Positions 1-7,422 of a stretch of 23,132 bases of DNA are shown piece after piece. Source of the stretch: JBCCZC01 sp039188505 (GTDB lineage: Bacteria > Pseudomonadota > Gammaproteobacteria > Xanthomonadales > SZUA-38); NCBI GenBank assembly GCA_039188505.1, contig JBCCZC010000035.1:1-23132 (forward strand), read 5' to 3'. The notes under the pieces were generated by a model that worked only from the letters and a program-made list of their open reading frames with translations, had not been told where the DNA came from and ran no database searches. The stretch's first letter is position 1; each line of letters begins with the position of its first letter. The translations under genes were made by a program, and so were the position numbers.

Positions 1-154
1 CATGGGTGTCCGGGAGCAGATCATCTTCCCGGAGATCGATTACGACCAGGTCGACGAGCTGCGCGGGATGGACATTGCCATCTCCACGACGGCCAAGACC
101 GATGAAGAAGGTCGGGCGCTGCTGGCAGCGTTCGAATTCCCGTTCCGGACCTGA
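1..154 (+). CDS. rplE: 50S ribosomal protein L5, 3' end only
   Basis: This is the last ~50 codons of L5, a 5S rRNA-binding protein of the large subunit; the start lies before the window. The visible tail reads GVREQIIFPEIDYDQVDELRG and ends in LLAAFEFPFRT before TGA at 152-154. This is the conserved C-terminus of bacterial L5. The ATG at position 2 is an internal methionine, not a start. It is followed after 10 bases by rpsN, as in the standard spc operon order. Confidence 0.95.
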   Translation, partial: MGVREQIIFPEIDYDQVDELRGMDIAISTTAKTDEEGRALLAAFEFPFRT

Positions 155-164
155 GGAGAACAGC

Positions 165-470
165 ATGGCCAAGGTATCGATGCTCGAGCGGGAAAAACGT
201 CGCGCCCGCCTTGTCGAGAAGAACTACGAGAAGCGCGAAGCGCTGAAAGCGATCATCAAGAACCCGAAGAGCACGGACGAGGAAGTCGATGAGGCGGTGC
301 TGAAGCTCCAGAAGCTGCCCCGCGATTCGAGCCCCTCGCGCCAGCGCAACCGTTGCCGCCTGACCGGCCGGCCGCGCGGCTACTTCCGCAAGTTCGGCCT
401 GTCCCGGAACAAGCTCCGGGAAGCCACGATGCGGGGTGACGTACCGGGCCTGAAGAAGGGCAGCTGGTAA
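165..470 (+). CDS. rpsN: 30S ribosomal protein S14
   Basis: S14 is a small-subunit head protein. The 101-residue length is typical of the long, zinc-independent form: there is no CxxC zinc ribbon, and the conserved C-terminal stretch RNRCRLTGRPRGYFRKFGLS is present. The ATG at 165 was chosen because GGAG lies 6 bases upstream and the protein then begins MAKVSMLEREKRR, as in proteobacterial S14. It sits between rplE and rpsH in the spc operon. A longer in-frame reading upstream overlaps rplE and is not real. Confidence 0.96.
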   Translation: MAKVSMLEREKRRARLVEKNYEKREALKAIIKNPKSTDEEVDEAVLKLQKLPRDSSPSRQRNRCRLTGRPRGYFRKFGLSRNKLREATMRGDVPGLKKGSW

Positions 471-489
471 GCCGCTGCAGAAACCGAGT

Positions 490-512
490 CCTCGCCGCAC
501 GTAACGGCGAGG
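490..512 (+). promoter_or_regulatory. Perfect 8-bp hairpin before rpsH
   Basis: CCTCGCCG (490-497) pairs perfectly with CGGCGAGG (505-512) around a 7-base loop. It lies in the 69-base rpsN-rpsH gap, about 27 bases before the rpsH start, and no T-tract follows, so it is not a classical terminator. It could be an mRNA processing or stability element, or part of a ribosomal-protein feedback site; the role is inference. Confidence 0.5.
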
Positions 513-539
513 GCGTGAGAAACGACGAAGGTTATAGCC

Positions 540-935
540 ATGAGCATGAATGACCCGATTGCGGACATGCTGACCCGCATCCGCAACGCCCAGCTGGTGA
601 ACAAGCCGGTCGTGGCAATGCCCACGAGCAAGCAGAAGGTGGCCATCGCCGCCGTTCTGAAGGACGAGGGCTACATCAACGACTTCGCGACGCACGAGAA
701 CGGCGGCAAGCCGCAGCTCGAGATCACGCTGAAGTATGTCGACGGCCAGCCCGTCATCAGCCGCCTCGAGCGCGTCAGCCGTCCCGGCCTGCGCCGCTAC
801 CGTGGCAAGGACGACCTGCCGCGCGTGATGGGCGGTCTGGGCATCGCCATCGTGTCGACGTCGCGCGGCGTCATGACCGACCTCCAGGCCCGTAACGAGG
901 GTCATGGCGGCGAAATCCTGTGCGTCGTCGCCTGA
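540..935 (+). CDS. rpsH: 30S ribosomal protein S8
   Basis: S8 binds 16S rRNA helix 21 and in E. coli is also the translational repressor of the spc operon. The 131-residue product begins MSMNDPIADMLTRIRNAQ and contains the conserved C-terminal GLGIAIVSTSRGVMTD signature, matching the family over its usual length (~130 aa). AAGG lies 8 bases before the ATG. The 69-base gap upstream is the longest inside this spc segment and contains a hairpin at 490-512. Confidence 0.97.
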   Translation: MSMNDPIADMLTRIRNAQLVNKPVVAMPTSKQKVAIAAVLKDEGYINDFATHENGGKPQLEITLKYVDGQPVISRLERVSRPGLRRYRGKDDLPRVMGGLGIAIVSTSRGVMTDLQARNEGHGGEILCVVA

Positions 936-950
936 TCGGAGAGCGGATCA

Positions 951-1478
951 ATGTCTCGTATCGCAAAGCAACCGATCACGCTGCCGAAGGGCGCTGAGCT
1001 GTCCGTCGCTGACGGCGTGGTCAAGATCAAGGGCCCGAAGGGGTCTCTAGAGATGGCGCTTCACCCGTCGGTGTCGCTGTCGCAGGAAGGCGACGACTAC
1101 AAGGTCGTCGCGGCCAACGATTCGGCAGTCGCCATGGCGGGCACGATGCGCTCGCTGATCGGCAACATGCTGGTTGGTGTCACCGAAGGATTCGAGAAGA
1201 AGCTGGAGCTCCAGGGCGTCGGCTACCGGGCGCAGATGCAGGGCACGACCCTGAACCTGACCCTCGGTTTCTCGCATCCGGTGAACTACACGCCCCCGGA
1301 AGGGGTCACTATCGAAACGCCGAGTCAGACGGAAATCGTCGTGCGCGGGTCCGACAAGCAGAAGGTCGGACAGGTCGCAGCGGTCATCCGCGGATACCGG
1401 AAGCCGGAGCCTTACAAGGGCAAGGGTGTTCGGTACGCTGGCGAACGGATCGTGATGAAAGAGGCCAAGAAGGCCTGA
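951..1478 (+). CDS. rplF: 50S ribosomal protein L6
   Basis: L6 is a two-domain large-subunit protein near the GTPase-associated centre. The 175-residue length is normal. The sequence begins MSRIAKQPITLPKGAELSV, has LQGVGYRAQMQG in the middle, and ends with the L6 signature KPEPYKGKGVRYAGERIVMKE. The start is supported by GGAG upstream (spacing about 9). It lies 15 bases after rpsH and 27 bases before rplR, in standard spc order. Confidence 0.97.
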   Translation: MSRIAKQPITLPKGAELSVADGVVKIKGPKGSLEMALHPSVSLSQEGDDYKVVAANDSAVAMAGTMRSLIGNMLVGVTEGFEKKLELQGVGYRAQMQGTTLNLTLGFSHPVNYTPPEGVTIETPSQTEIVVRGSDKQKVGQVAAVIRGYRKPEPYKGKGVRYAGERIVMKEAKKA

Positions 1479-1505
1479 TCTCATCGCTCAAGTTGAAGGT
1501 GTGAC

Positions 1506-1859
1506 ATGGAAAAGAAGATCTCACGACAGCGCCGTGCCCGTAAGGCCCGTGCGCGTATCGCTACGCTCGGGGTGCCGCGTCTCTCGGTGCACCGCTCCGG
1601 CAAGCATCTGTATGCCCAGGTGATCGAGCCCAAGACGGGTAACGTGATCGCCGCCGCCTCGACGCTGCAGGCGTCGGTGCGTGACGGGCTGAAGAACTGC
1701 GGCAACATCGAAGCCGCGAAGAAGGTCGGCGCCGTGATCGGCGAGCGGGCCGTCGCCGCTGGTCTGAGCAAGGTCGCTTTCGACCGCTCCGGCTTCCGCT
1801 TCCATGGCCGCGTCAAGGCGCTGGCCGATGCCGCCCGCGAAGCCGGGCTGCAGTTCTAA
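1506..1859 (+). CDS. rplR: 50S ribosomal protein L18
   Basis: L18 binds 5S rRNA together with L5 in the central protuberance. The 117-residue product has a basic N-terminus (KKISRQRRARKARARI), the LSVHRSGKHLYAQVI core, and the C-terminal FDRSGFRFHGRVKALADAAR stretch typical of bacterial L18. GAAGG lies 6 bases before the ATG. It is part of the spc operon between rplF and rpsE. Confidence 0.97.
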   Translation: MEKKISRQRRARKARARIATLGVPRLSVHRSGKHLYAQVIEPKTGNVIAAASTLQASVRDGLKNCGNIEAAKKVGAVIGERAVAAGLSKVAFDRSGFRFHGRVKALADAAREAGLQF

Positions 1860-1888
1860 GCGTCCCGTCAGGTAACAGGAACAGACAG

Positions 1889-2404
1889 ATGGCGAATCAC
1901 GATAGAAATCAGAACGACGACGGGATGATCGAAAAGCTGGTCACCGTCAATCGAGTGGCCAAGGTCGTCAAGGGCGGCCGCCAGTTCGGCTTCACGGCCC
2001 TGAGCGTCGTGGGCGACGGCAACGGCAAGGTCGGCTTCGGCTATGGCAAAGCCCGGGAAGTCCCGGTTGCCATCCAGAAGTCGATGGAGCGCGCCCGCCG
2101 CGACATGAAGACGGTCAATCTCCACGGCGGCACGATCTGGTATCCGGTCAAGTCGCGCCACGGCGCGTCGGTCGTGTACATGCAGCCCGCCTCGCCCGGT
2201 ACCGGCGTCATTGCTGGCGGCGCCATGCGGGCCGTGCTGGAAGCGGTTGGGGTCCAGGACGTACTGGCCAAGGTGCTCGGTTCGCGCAACCCGATCAACG
2301 TGGTGCGCGCCACGATCCGTGGCCTGACCGAAGTCCAGTCCCCCGAGTCGGTTGCGCGCAAGCGCGGCAAGGCTGTCGAAGAGGTGCTGGCGAATCATGG
2401 CTGA
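1889..2404 (+). CDS. rpsE: 30S ribosomal protein S5
   Basis: S5 acts in decoding fidelity. The 171-residue protein contains the S5 N-terminal RNA-binding domain (EKLVTVNRVAKVVKGGRQFG, FGYGKAREVP) and the C-terminal domain with PASPGTGVIAGGAMRAVLE. It begins MANHDRNQNDDGMIEK; AGGA lies 8 bases upstream. The 3' end overlaps rpmD by 8 bases in another frame, suggesting translational coupling. Confidence 0.97.
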   Translation: MANHDRNQNDDGMIEKLVTVNRVAKVVKGGRQFGFTALSVVGDGNGKVGFGYGKAREVPVAIQKSMERARRDMKTVNLHGGTIWYPVKSRHGASVVYMQPASPGTGVIAGGAMRAVLEAVGVQDVLAKVLGSRNPINVVRATIRGLTEVQSPESVARKRGKAVEEVLANHG

Positions 2405-2585
2405 GCAGAAGCAACTGAAGGTGACGCTCGTCAAGAGCTTCCATGGGCGCCTGAAGAACCATCAGGCGTGCGTTCGGGGCCTCGGCATCCGACGGATGCA
2501 CCAGACGGTGACCGTTGCCGACACCCCCGAGAACCGCGGCATGATCCGACGTATCGACTATATGGTCGACGTCGAAGAAGCCTGA
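2397..2585 (+). CDS. rpmD: 50S ribosomal protein L30
   Basis: L30 is a small large-subunit protein. The 62-residue product, starting MAEQKQLKVTLVKSFHGRLK, has the family core CVRGLGIRRMHQTVTVADTPENRGMI (shown here in two overlapping parts: CVRGLGIRRMHQT and ADTPENRGMI). I chose the ATG at 2397, inside the end of rpsE, because the product then matches normal L30 length. An upstream in-frame ATG at 2352 would add a non-homologous arginine-rich leader translated from rpsE. Confidence 0.95.
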   Translation: MAEQKQLKVTLVKSFHGRLKNHQACVRGLGIRRMHQTVTVADTPENRGMIRRIDYMVDVEEA

Positions 2586-2600
2586 GGGAGGGAGACCATC

Positions 2601-3032
2601 ATGCGACTCAATAATCTCAAGCCCGCCGCGGGCAGCAAGACCGATCGCAAGCGCGTCGGTCGCGGCATCGGTTCAGGCGTCGGCAAGACCGGCGGTCGTG
2701 GCCACAAAGGTCAGAAATCGCGTTCCGGCGGCAAGGTCCAGATCGGCTTCGAAGGCGGTCAGATGCCGCTGCAGCGGCGCCTGCCGAAGGTCGGGTTCAA
2801 CTCGCCGCTCGCCGGGCAGACCGAAGAAGTTCGTCTGTATCAGCTCAACACCATCGACGCCGAGGTCATCGATCTCGAGGCGCTGAAGGCATCGGGTGTG
2901 GTCAGCCGTCGGGCCAAGAAGGCCAAGGTGATCAACACCGGTGAGCTGAAGAAGGCCGTGACCCTGAAGGGTCTCGCCGTCACCAAGGGCGCAGCCGCAG
3001 CGGTCGAGAAGGCCGGCGGCAAGGTGGAGTAA
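2601..3032 (+). CDS. rplO: 50S ribosomal protein L15
   Basis: L15 is a late-assembly large-subunit protein. The 143-residue product begins MRLNNLKPAAGSKTDRKRVG, followed by the glycine/arginine-rich RNA-binding extension GIGSGVGKTGGRGHKGQKSR and FEGGQMPLQRRLPKVGF. All are hallmark L15 motifs. A strong GGGAGGGAG ribosome binding site precedes the ATG. Only 3 bases separate its stop from the secY start. Confidence 0.97.
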   Translation: MRLNNLKPAAGSKTDRKRVGRGIGSGVGKTGGRGHKGQKSRSGGKVQIGFEGGQMPLQRRLPKVGFNSPLAGQTEEVRLYQLNTIDAEVIDLEALKASGVVSRRAKKAKVINTGELKKAVTLKGLAVTKGAAAAVEKAGGKVE

Positions 3033-3035
3033 CCC

Positions 3036-4397
3036 GTGGCAAAAGCCCCCGCCAAGCCGCAGGGCGGCGCCGGAAACGCCGCCGCGGGCATGCCCCGCGA
3101 ACTCGTCCAGCGCGTCATGTTCGTCATCGGCGCGCTGGTCGTCTTCCGTCTCGGCACCTTCATTCCGGTGCCGGGCATCAACCCACAGGCTCTCGTGAGC
3201 CTGATGGAGCAGAGCCGCGGCACCATCGTGGACATGTTCAACATGTTCTCCGGCGGTGCCCTCGGTCGCTTCTCGCTCTTCGCGCTGGGCGTGATGCCGT
3301 ACATCTCGGCGTCCATCATCATCCAGCTCATGAGCGCGACGGTGCCCGCACTGCAGCAGCTCAAGAAGGAAGGTGAGGCCGGTCGTCGGAAGATCACCCA
3401 GTACACCCGGTACTTCACCGTCGTGCTGGCGGCATTCCAGTCCCTGGGTGTGGCCGTCGCGCTGCAGAATCAGGGCGCGATTGCCGGCATTCCGGTCGTG
3501 ATCAACCCGGGCTTCCCGTTCCTATTCACGGCCGTTATCAGCTTGACCAGCGGAACGCTGTTCCTGATGTGGCTCGGTGAGCAGGTGACCGAGCGCGGTG
3601 TCGGTAACGGCATCTCGATCATCATCTTCGCAGGAATCGTCGCCGGCTTGCCGGCAGCGATCGCCTCGACGCTCGAGCTTGCCCGCCAGGGGCAGCTGTC
3701 GCCGCTCGTCGTGCTGTTCCTGTTCGCCTTCGCGATCATCGTGACCGCTGTCGTGGTGTTCATCGAGCGCGGCCAGCGTCGGATCACGGTGAACTATGCG
3801 CGGCGTGGTGGGCGTCAGGCCTATCAGTCGGCGAGCTCGCACCTGCCGCTGAAGCTGAACATGTCGGGCGTGATTCCCGCCATCTTCGCCTCCAGCCTCG
3901 TGCTGTTCCCGGCAACGATCGCGAGCTGGTTCGGAACCACGGACCAGGCGCGCTGGCTGCAGGACATCTCGTCCAAGCTCGCCCCGGGTGAGCCGATCTA
4001 CACGATCCTCTATGGATCGATGATCGTCGGCTTCTGCTTCTTTTACACGGCCCTGGTCTTCAATTCACAGGAGACCGCGGACAACCTGAAGAAGTCGGGT
4101 GCGCTGATTCCGGGGATTCGTCCGGGTCGGCAGACCGCTGACTATATCGATGCCGTCATCACGCGGCTCACGATGTGGGGTGCGATCTACCTGGTCGTGA
4201 TCTGCCTGCTGCCGGACTTCCTGATGGTGGGCATGGGAACACCGTTCTATTTCGGCGGCACGTCGCTGCTGATCGTGGTGGTGGTTTCGATGGACTTCAT
4301 GGCACAGGTCGAGTCGCATCGCGTCTCGCACCAGTACCAGAGCCTGATGAAGAAGGCGAACCTGAAGTCCTACGGGCGTTCCGGCCGGGGCGGATGA
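3036..4397 (+). CDS. secY: Sec translocon channel subunit SecY
   Basis: SecY is the inner-membrane pore of the general secretion (Sec) system. The 453-residue product has the expected ten hydrophobic segments. Family motifs include FRLGTFIPVPGI near TM1, the plug-region MFSGGALGRFSLFALGVMPYI, and the cytoplasmic loop QRRITVNYARR. The start is GTG at 3036; GGAG in the last codons of rplO serves as its ribosome binding site, so translation is probably coupled. It is the last spc-operon gene here, because the usual rpmJ does not follow. Confidence 0.97.
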   Translation: MAKAPAKPQGGAGNAAAGMPRELVQRVMFVIGALVVFRLGTFIPVPGINPQALVSLMEQSRGTIVDMFNMFSGGALGRFSLFALGVMPYISASIIIQLMSATVPALQQLKKEGEAGRRKITQYTRYFTVVLAAFQSLGVAVALQNQGAIAGIPVVINPGFPFLFTAVISLTSGTLFLMWLGEQVTERGVGNGISIIIFAGIVAGLPAAIASTLELARQGQLSPLVVLFLFAFAIIVTAVVVFIERGQRRITVNYARRGGRQAYQSASSHLPLKLNMSGVIPAIFASSLVLFPATIASWFGTTDQARWLQDISSKLAPGEPIYTILYGSMIVGFCFFYTALVFNSQETADNLKKSGALIPGIRPGRQTADYIDAVITRLTMWGAIYLVVICLLPDFLMVGMGTPFYFGGTSLLIVVVVSMDFMAQVESHRVSHQYQSLMKKANLKSYGRSGRGG

Positions 4398-4407
4398 TCG
4401 AACCGCG

Positions 4408-4434
4408 GATGTCGCGAACACGGTTCGCGACATC
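4408..4434 (+). terminator. Probable spc operon terminator after secY
   Basis: A perfect 12-bp inverted repeat, GATGTCGCGAAC (4408-4419) and GTTCGCGACATC (4423-4434), surrounds a 3-base ACG loop 10 bases after the secY stop. A short T-rich tail (TGTTTG) follows. The U-tract is weak, so termination may be partial, but a new promoter starts directly downstream, which supports an operon boundary. Confidence 0.7.
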
Positions 4435-4449
4435 TGTTTGAAAACAGTA

Positions 4450-4478
4450 TTGGCAAGCTACCGCTGAGACGATATAAT
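4450..4478 (+). promoter_or_regulatory. Sigma70 promoter of the alpha operon
   Basis: TTGGCA (-35, 4450-4455) is separated by exactly 17 bases from a perfect TATAAT (-10, 4473-4478). It is the best promoter match in the window and lies about 45 bases before rpsM, directly after the secY terminator. The transcription start expected near 4485 gives a leader of only about 40 bases. Confidence 0.85.
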
Positions 4479-4523
4479 GTGCGGCTTTTCGCGCACGCTC
4501 AGCGCTTACGAAGGAGAGATAGG

Positions 4524-4880
4524 ATGGCTCGCATCGCGGGAGTCAACATTCCGGTACAGAAGCACGCTTGGGTCGGTCTGACCCACATCTTCGGTATCGG
4601 CCGCACGCGCGCCCTGGCCATTTGTGAGGCGAGCGGCGTCAACCCGAACACGAAGGTTCGCGATCTGACCGAAGATGAGGTCGAGCGTCTGCGTACCGCC
4701 GTTGGCCAGCTTACCGTCGAGGGTGACCTCCGTCGGGAAGTCGGCATGAACATCAAGCGTCTGATGGACCTCGGCTGCTACCGCGGCCTGCGTCACCGGC
4801 GCGGTCTGCCCGTTCGCGGGCAGCGGACGAAGACCAACGCACGTACCCGTAAGGGCCCGCGTCGGCCGATCCGCCGCTAA
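4524..4880 (+). CDS. rpsM: 30S ribosomal protein S13
   Basis: S13 contacts the large subunit and P-site tRNA. The 118-residue product runs from MARIAGVNIPVQKHAWVGLT to the basic C-terminal tail RGLPVRGQRTKTNARTRKG, with normal S13 length and motifs. I chose the ATG at 4524 because AAGGAG lies 7 bases upstream. An in-frame GTG at 4479 directly abuts the promoter -10 box and cannot be the start. It is the first gene of the alpha operon. Confidence 0.97.
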   Translation: MARIAGVNIPVQKHAWVGLTHIFGIGRTRALAICEASGVNPNTKVRDLTEDEVERLRTAVGQLTVEGDLRREVGMNIKRLMDLGCYRGLRHRRGLPVRGQRTKTNARTRKGPRRPIRR

Positions 4881-4902
4881 GGCTCTTTAGGAGATTCGAG
4901 AC

Positions 4903-5292
4903 ATGGCCAAGCCGAGCGCCAAGCCGAAGAAGAAAATCAAGAAGACGATCACCGACGGCATCGCGCACGTCCACGCGTCTTTCAACAACACGATCATCAC
5001 GATCACCGATCGTCAGGGCAACGCGCTGTCCTGGGCGACGGCCGGTGGTGCCGGCTTCCGGGGTTCCCGGAAGAGCACGCCGTTCGCCGCGCAGGTTGCC
5101 GCCGAGACCGCTGGCAAGGCCGCCCAGGAATATGGCGTCAAGAACCTCGAAGTCCGCGTGAAGGGCCCCGGTCCGGGTCGCGAGTCTTCCGTGCGTTCGC
5201 TGAACGCGATCGGCTTCCGCATCACGAATATCATCGACGTGACGCCGATCCCGCACAACGGTTGTCGGCCGCCGAAGCGCCGCCGGGTCTGA
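4903..5292 (+). CDS. rpsK: 30S ribosomal protein S11
   Basis: S11 lies on the 30S platform near the mRNA exit region. The 129-residue product has a lysine-rich N-terminus, then GIAHVHASFNNTIITITDRQ, SRKSTPFAAQVAAE and the C-terminal IPHNGCRPPKRRRV. All are diagnostic of S11. AGGAG lies 9 bases before the ATG. It is placed between rpsM and rpsD as in the conserved alpha operon. Confidence 0.97.
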   Translation: MAKPSAKPKKKIKKTITDGIAHVHASFNNTIITITDRQGNALSWATAGGAGFRGSRKSTPFAAQVAAETAGKAAQEYGVKNLEVRVKGPGPGRESSVRSLNAIGFRITNIIDVTPIPHNGCRPPKRRRV

Positions 5293-5303
5293 GGAACTGA
5301 ATC

Positions 5304-5930
5304 ATGGCAAGGTATACGGGTCCCACCTGTAAGCTGGCGCGCCGCGAAGGCACCGATCTCTATCTGAAGAGCCCGGTCCGCGGCCTGGATTCCAAGTGCA
5401 AGCTCGAGCAGAAGCCGGGTGTGCACGGTGCGAACCGCCGCCAGCGTCTGTCGGAATATGCGCTCCAGCTGCGCGAGAAGCAGAAGGTCCGCCGGATGTA
5501 CGGCGTACTCGAGAAGCAGTTCCGCAACTATTACAAGAAGGCCGCCGGCCAGAAGGGCAACACGGGTGAAAACCTGCTGCAGCTCCTCGAAGGTCGCCTG
5601 GACAACGTCGTGTTCCGCATGGGTTTTGCGGTCACCCGCGCCCAGGCCCGGCAGCTCGTCAGCCACAAGGCCATCCAGGTCAACGGCCAGACGGTCAACA
5701 TCCCGTCGTACCAGGTTCAGCCCGGTGACGTGATTGCAATCCGCGAAAAGGCCAAAAAGCAGCTCCGTATCCAGGAGGCCCTGAGCGTCTCCCAGGAAAT
5801 GGATCTGGTTCCCGACTGGGTCGAGCTCGATGCAGGCAAGATGGAAGGCGTGTTCAAGGCGGTTCCCGATCGGGATCTGCTGTCGCCGGAAATCAATGAA
5901 AACCTGATCGTCGAGCTGTACTCGAAGTAA
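5304..5930 (+). CDS. rpsD: 30S ribosomal protein S4
   Basis: S4 nucleates 30S assembly and in E. coli represses its own operon. The 208-residue product begins MARYTGPTCKLARREGTDL. It contains the S4 RNA-binding region LEGRLDNVVFRMGFAVTRAQ ARQLVSHKAIQVNG and ends LLSPEINENLIVELYSK. It is the long proteobacterial form without an N-terminal zinc-binding cysteine cluster. GAGGA precedes the ATG. Confidence 0.97.
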   Translation: MARYTGPTCKLARREGTDLYLKSPVRGLDSKCKLEQKPGVHGANRRQRLSEYALQLREKQKVRRMYGVLEKQFRNYYKKAAGQKGNTGENLLQLLEGRLDNVVFRMGFAVTRAQARQLVSHKAIQVNGQTVNIPSYQVQPGDVIAIREKAKKQLRIQEALSVSQEMDLVPDWVELDAGKMEGVFKAVPDRDLLSPEINENLIVELYSK

Positions 5931-5947
5931 TCCGAGGTAGAAAGTCC

Positions 5948-6937
5948 ATGGCAACGAGCTTTGCCGATATGCTCCGGCCGAACAGCGTTCAGGTCGACAA
6001 GAAGAATGACCGCCGGGCGAAGATCGTGCTGGAGCCGCTCGAGCGTGGCTTCGGCCACACGCTCGGTAACGCGCTCCGCCGCGTCCTGCTGTCGTCGATT
6101 CCGGGTGCCGCGATCATCGAGGTCGAGATCGATGGCGTTCTCCATGAGTACACCACCATCGAGGGCGTCCAGGAGGACGTGATCGAGATTCTCCTGAACC
6201 TCAAGGAAGTCGCGATCCAGATGCACGAGCGGGACGAGGCTGTCCTGACGCTGACGAAGGACGGCCCCGGTGCCGTCACCGCCGGCGACATTCAGGTCAA
6301 TGACGACGTTGAGATCGTCAACCCCGAGCACGTCATCTGCAACCTGACGAAATCGGGCAGGATCTCCATGCGCCTGAAGATCGCGCGCGGCCGTGGCTAC
6401 CAGCCGGCTGCCAGCCGCTTCACGGCGGAGGACGAGACCAAGCCGATCGGTCGGCTGCAGCTCGACGCGTCCTTCTGCCCGGTGCATCGCGTGTCCTACG
6501 CGGTCGAGAGCGCCCGGGTCGAGAAGCGTACGGACCTCGACAAGCTGATCCTGGACATCGAGACCAACGGCACGCTCGACTGCGAGGAAGCGGTCCGCCT
6601 GGCGGCCAACATCCTGGCCGAACAGCTGACGGTCTTCGTCGATTTCCAGAGCAAGCTCAAGGAGCAGCAGGTCGAACGCGAGCAGGAAGTGGATCCGGTG
6701 CTGCTGCGCCCGATCGACGACCTCGAGCTGACCGTGCGCTCCGCCAACTGTCTGAAGGCAGAGAGCATCTACTACATTGGCGACCTGGTTCAGAAGACCG
6801 AGGTCGAGTTGCTGAAGACCCCCAATCTCGGCAAGAAGTCGCTCACCGAGATCAAGGACGTGCTCGCGTCCCACGATCTGTCGCTGGGCATGAAGCTCGA
6901 GGCGTGGCCGCCGGCCAGCCTCAAGGCCGAGGCCTGA
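5948..6937 (+). CDS. rpoA: RNA polymerase alpha subunit
   Basis: RpoA dimerises to scaffold core RNA polymerase, and its C-terminal domain binds UP elements and activators. The 329-residue length is standard. The N-terminal assembly domain (to about residue 230) includes LEPLERGFGHTLGNALRRVL. The C-terminal domain follows a linker and includes LRPIDDLELTVRSANCLKAE and the helix-hairpin-helix LLKTPNLGKKSLTEIK. It lies 17 bases after rpsD, with GAGG upstream. Confidence 0.98.
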   Translation: MATSFADMLRPNSVQVDKKNDRRAKIVLEPLERGFGHTLGNALRRVLLSSIPGAAIIEVEIDGVLHEYTTIEGVQEDVIEILLNLKEVAIQMHERDEAVLTLTKDGPGAVTAGDIQVNDDVEIVNPEHVICNLTKSGRISMRLKIARGRGYQPAASRFTAEDETKPIGRLQLDASFCPVHRVSYAVESARVEKRTDLDKLILDIETNGTLDCEEAVRLAANILAEQLTVFVDFQSKLKEQQVEREQEVDPVLLRPIDDLELTVRSANCLKAESIYYIGDLVQKTEVELLKTPNLGKKSLTEIKDVLASHDLSLGMKLEAWPPASLKAEA

Positions 6938-6957
6938 ACCCAGGAAGGATCTGAACG

Positions 6958-7344
6958 ATGCGTCACCAGAAAGCAGGTCGCAAACTCAACCGGAACAGCA
7001 GCCATCGCACGGCGATGTTCCGGAACATGACGTCGTCGCTCGTCAAGCACGAGATCATCAAGACGACGTTGCCGAAGGCCAAGGAACTGCGCCGCGTTGC
7101 CGAGCCGCTGATCACGTTGGCGAAGAACGATGGCGTGCACCAGCGCCGCTTGGCGTTCTCGCGTCTGCGTGACGCCGAGGCTGTGGGCAAGCTGTTCACC
7201 GAGATCGGTCCGCGCTACAAGGATCGCCCCGGCGGTTACACCCGCATCCTGAAGTGCGGTTCGCGCGACGGCGACAATGCTCCGATGGCGTACATCGAGC
7301 TCGTCGATCGCCCGATGGAAGACGCGGATCTCGATACGGAATAA
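6958..7344 (+). CDS. rplQ: 50S ribosomal protein L17
   Basis: L17 sits near the nascent-peptide exit tunnel. The 128-residue product begins MRHQKAGRKLNRNSSHRTAM and contains the family's TTLPKAKELRRVAEPLITLA stretch and GPRYKDRPGGYTRILK. AGGAAGGA lies upstream of the ATG, which is 20 bases after rpoA. It is the last alpha-operon gene; a terminator follows 32 bases later. Confidence 0.97.
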   Translation: MRHQKAGRKLNRNSSHRTAMFRNMTSSLVKHEIIKTTLPKAKELRRVAEPLITLAKNDGVHQRRLAFSRLRDAEAVGKLFTEIGPRYKDRPGGYTRILKCGSRDGDNAPMAYIELVDRPMEDADLDTE

Positions 7345-7376
7345 GCCGTTGCCGCTGCGGCCATTCAGTCTTGCAG

Positions 7377-7403
7377 GCCTCGGTCAGTCGACCGGGGCTT
7401 TTT
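7377..7403 (+). terminator. Rho-independent terminator of the alpha operon
   Basis: GCCTCGGTC (7377-7385) pairs with GACCGGGGC (7390-7398) in a 9-bp stem with one T-G wobble and a 4-base AGTC loop, followed by TTTTT (7399-7403). Stem, loop and T-tract are all classical. It isolates the ribosomal operon from dsbB. Confidence 0.92.
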
Positions 7404-7422
7404 CATTTCTGAGGACCCCCTC

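Noticed and set aside
4479..4523. GTG start for rpsM at 4479
   Set aside because: It lies immediately after the TATAAT box, upstream of the expected transcript start, and adds residues absent from S13.
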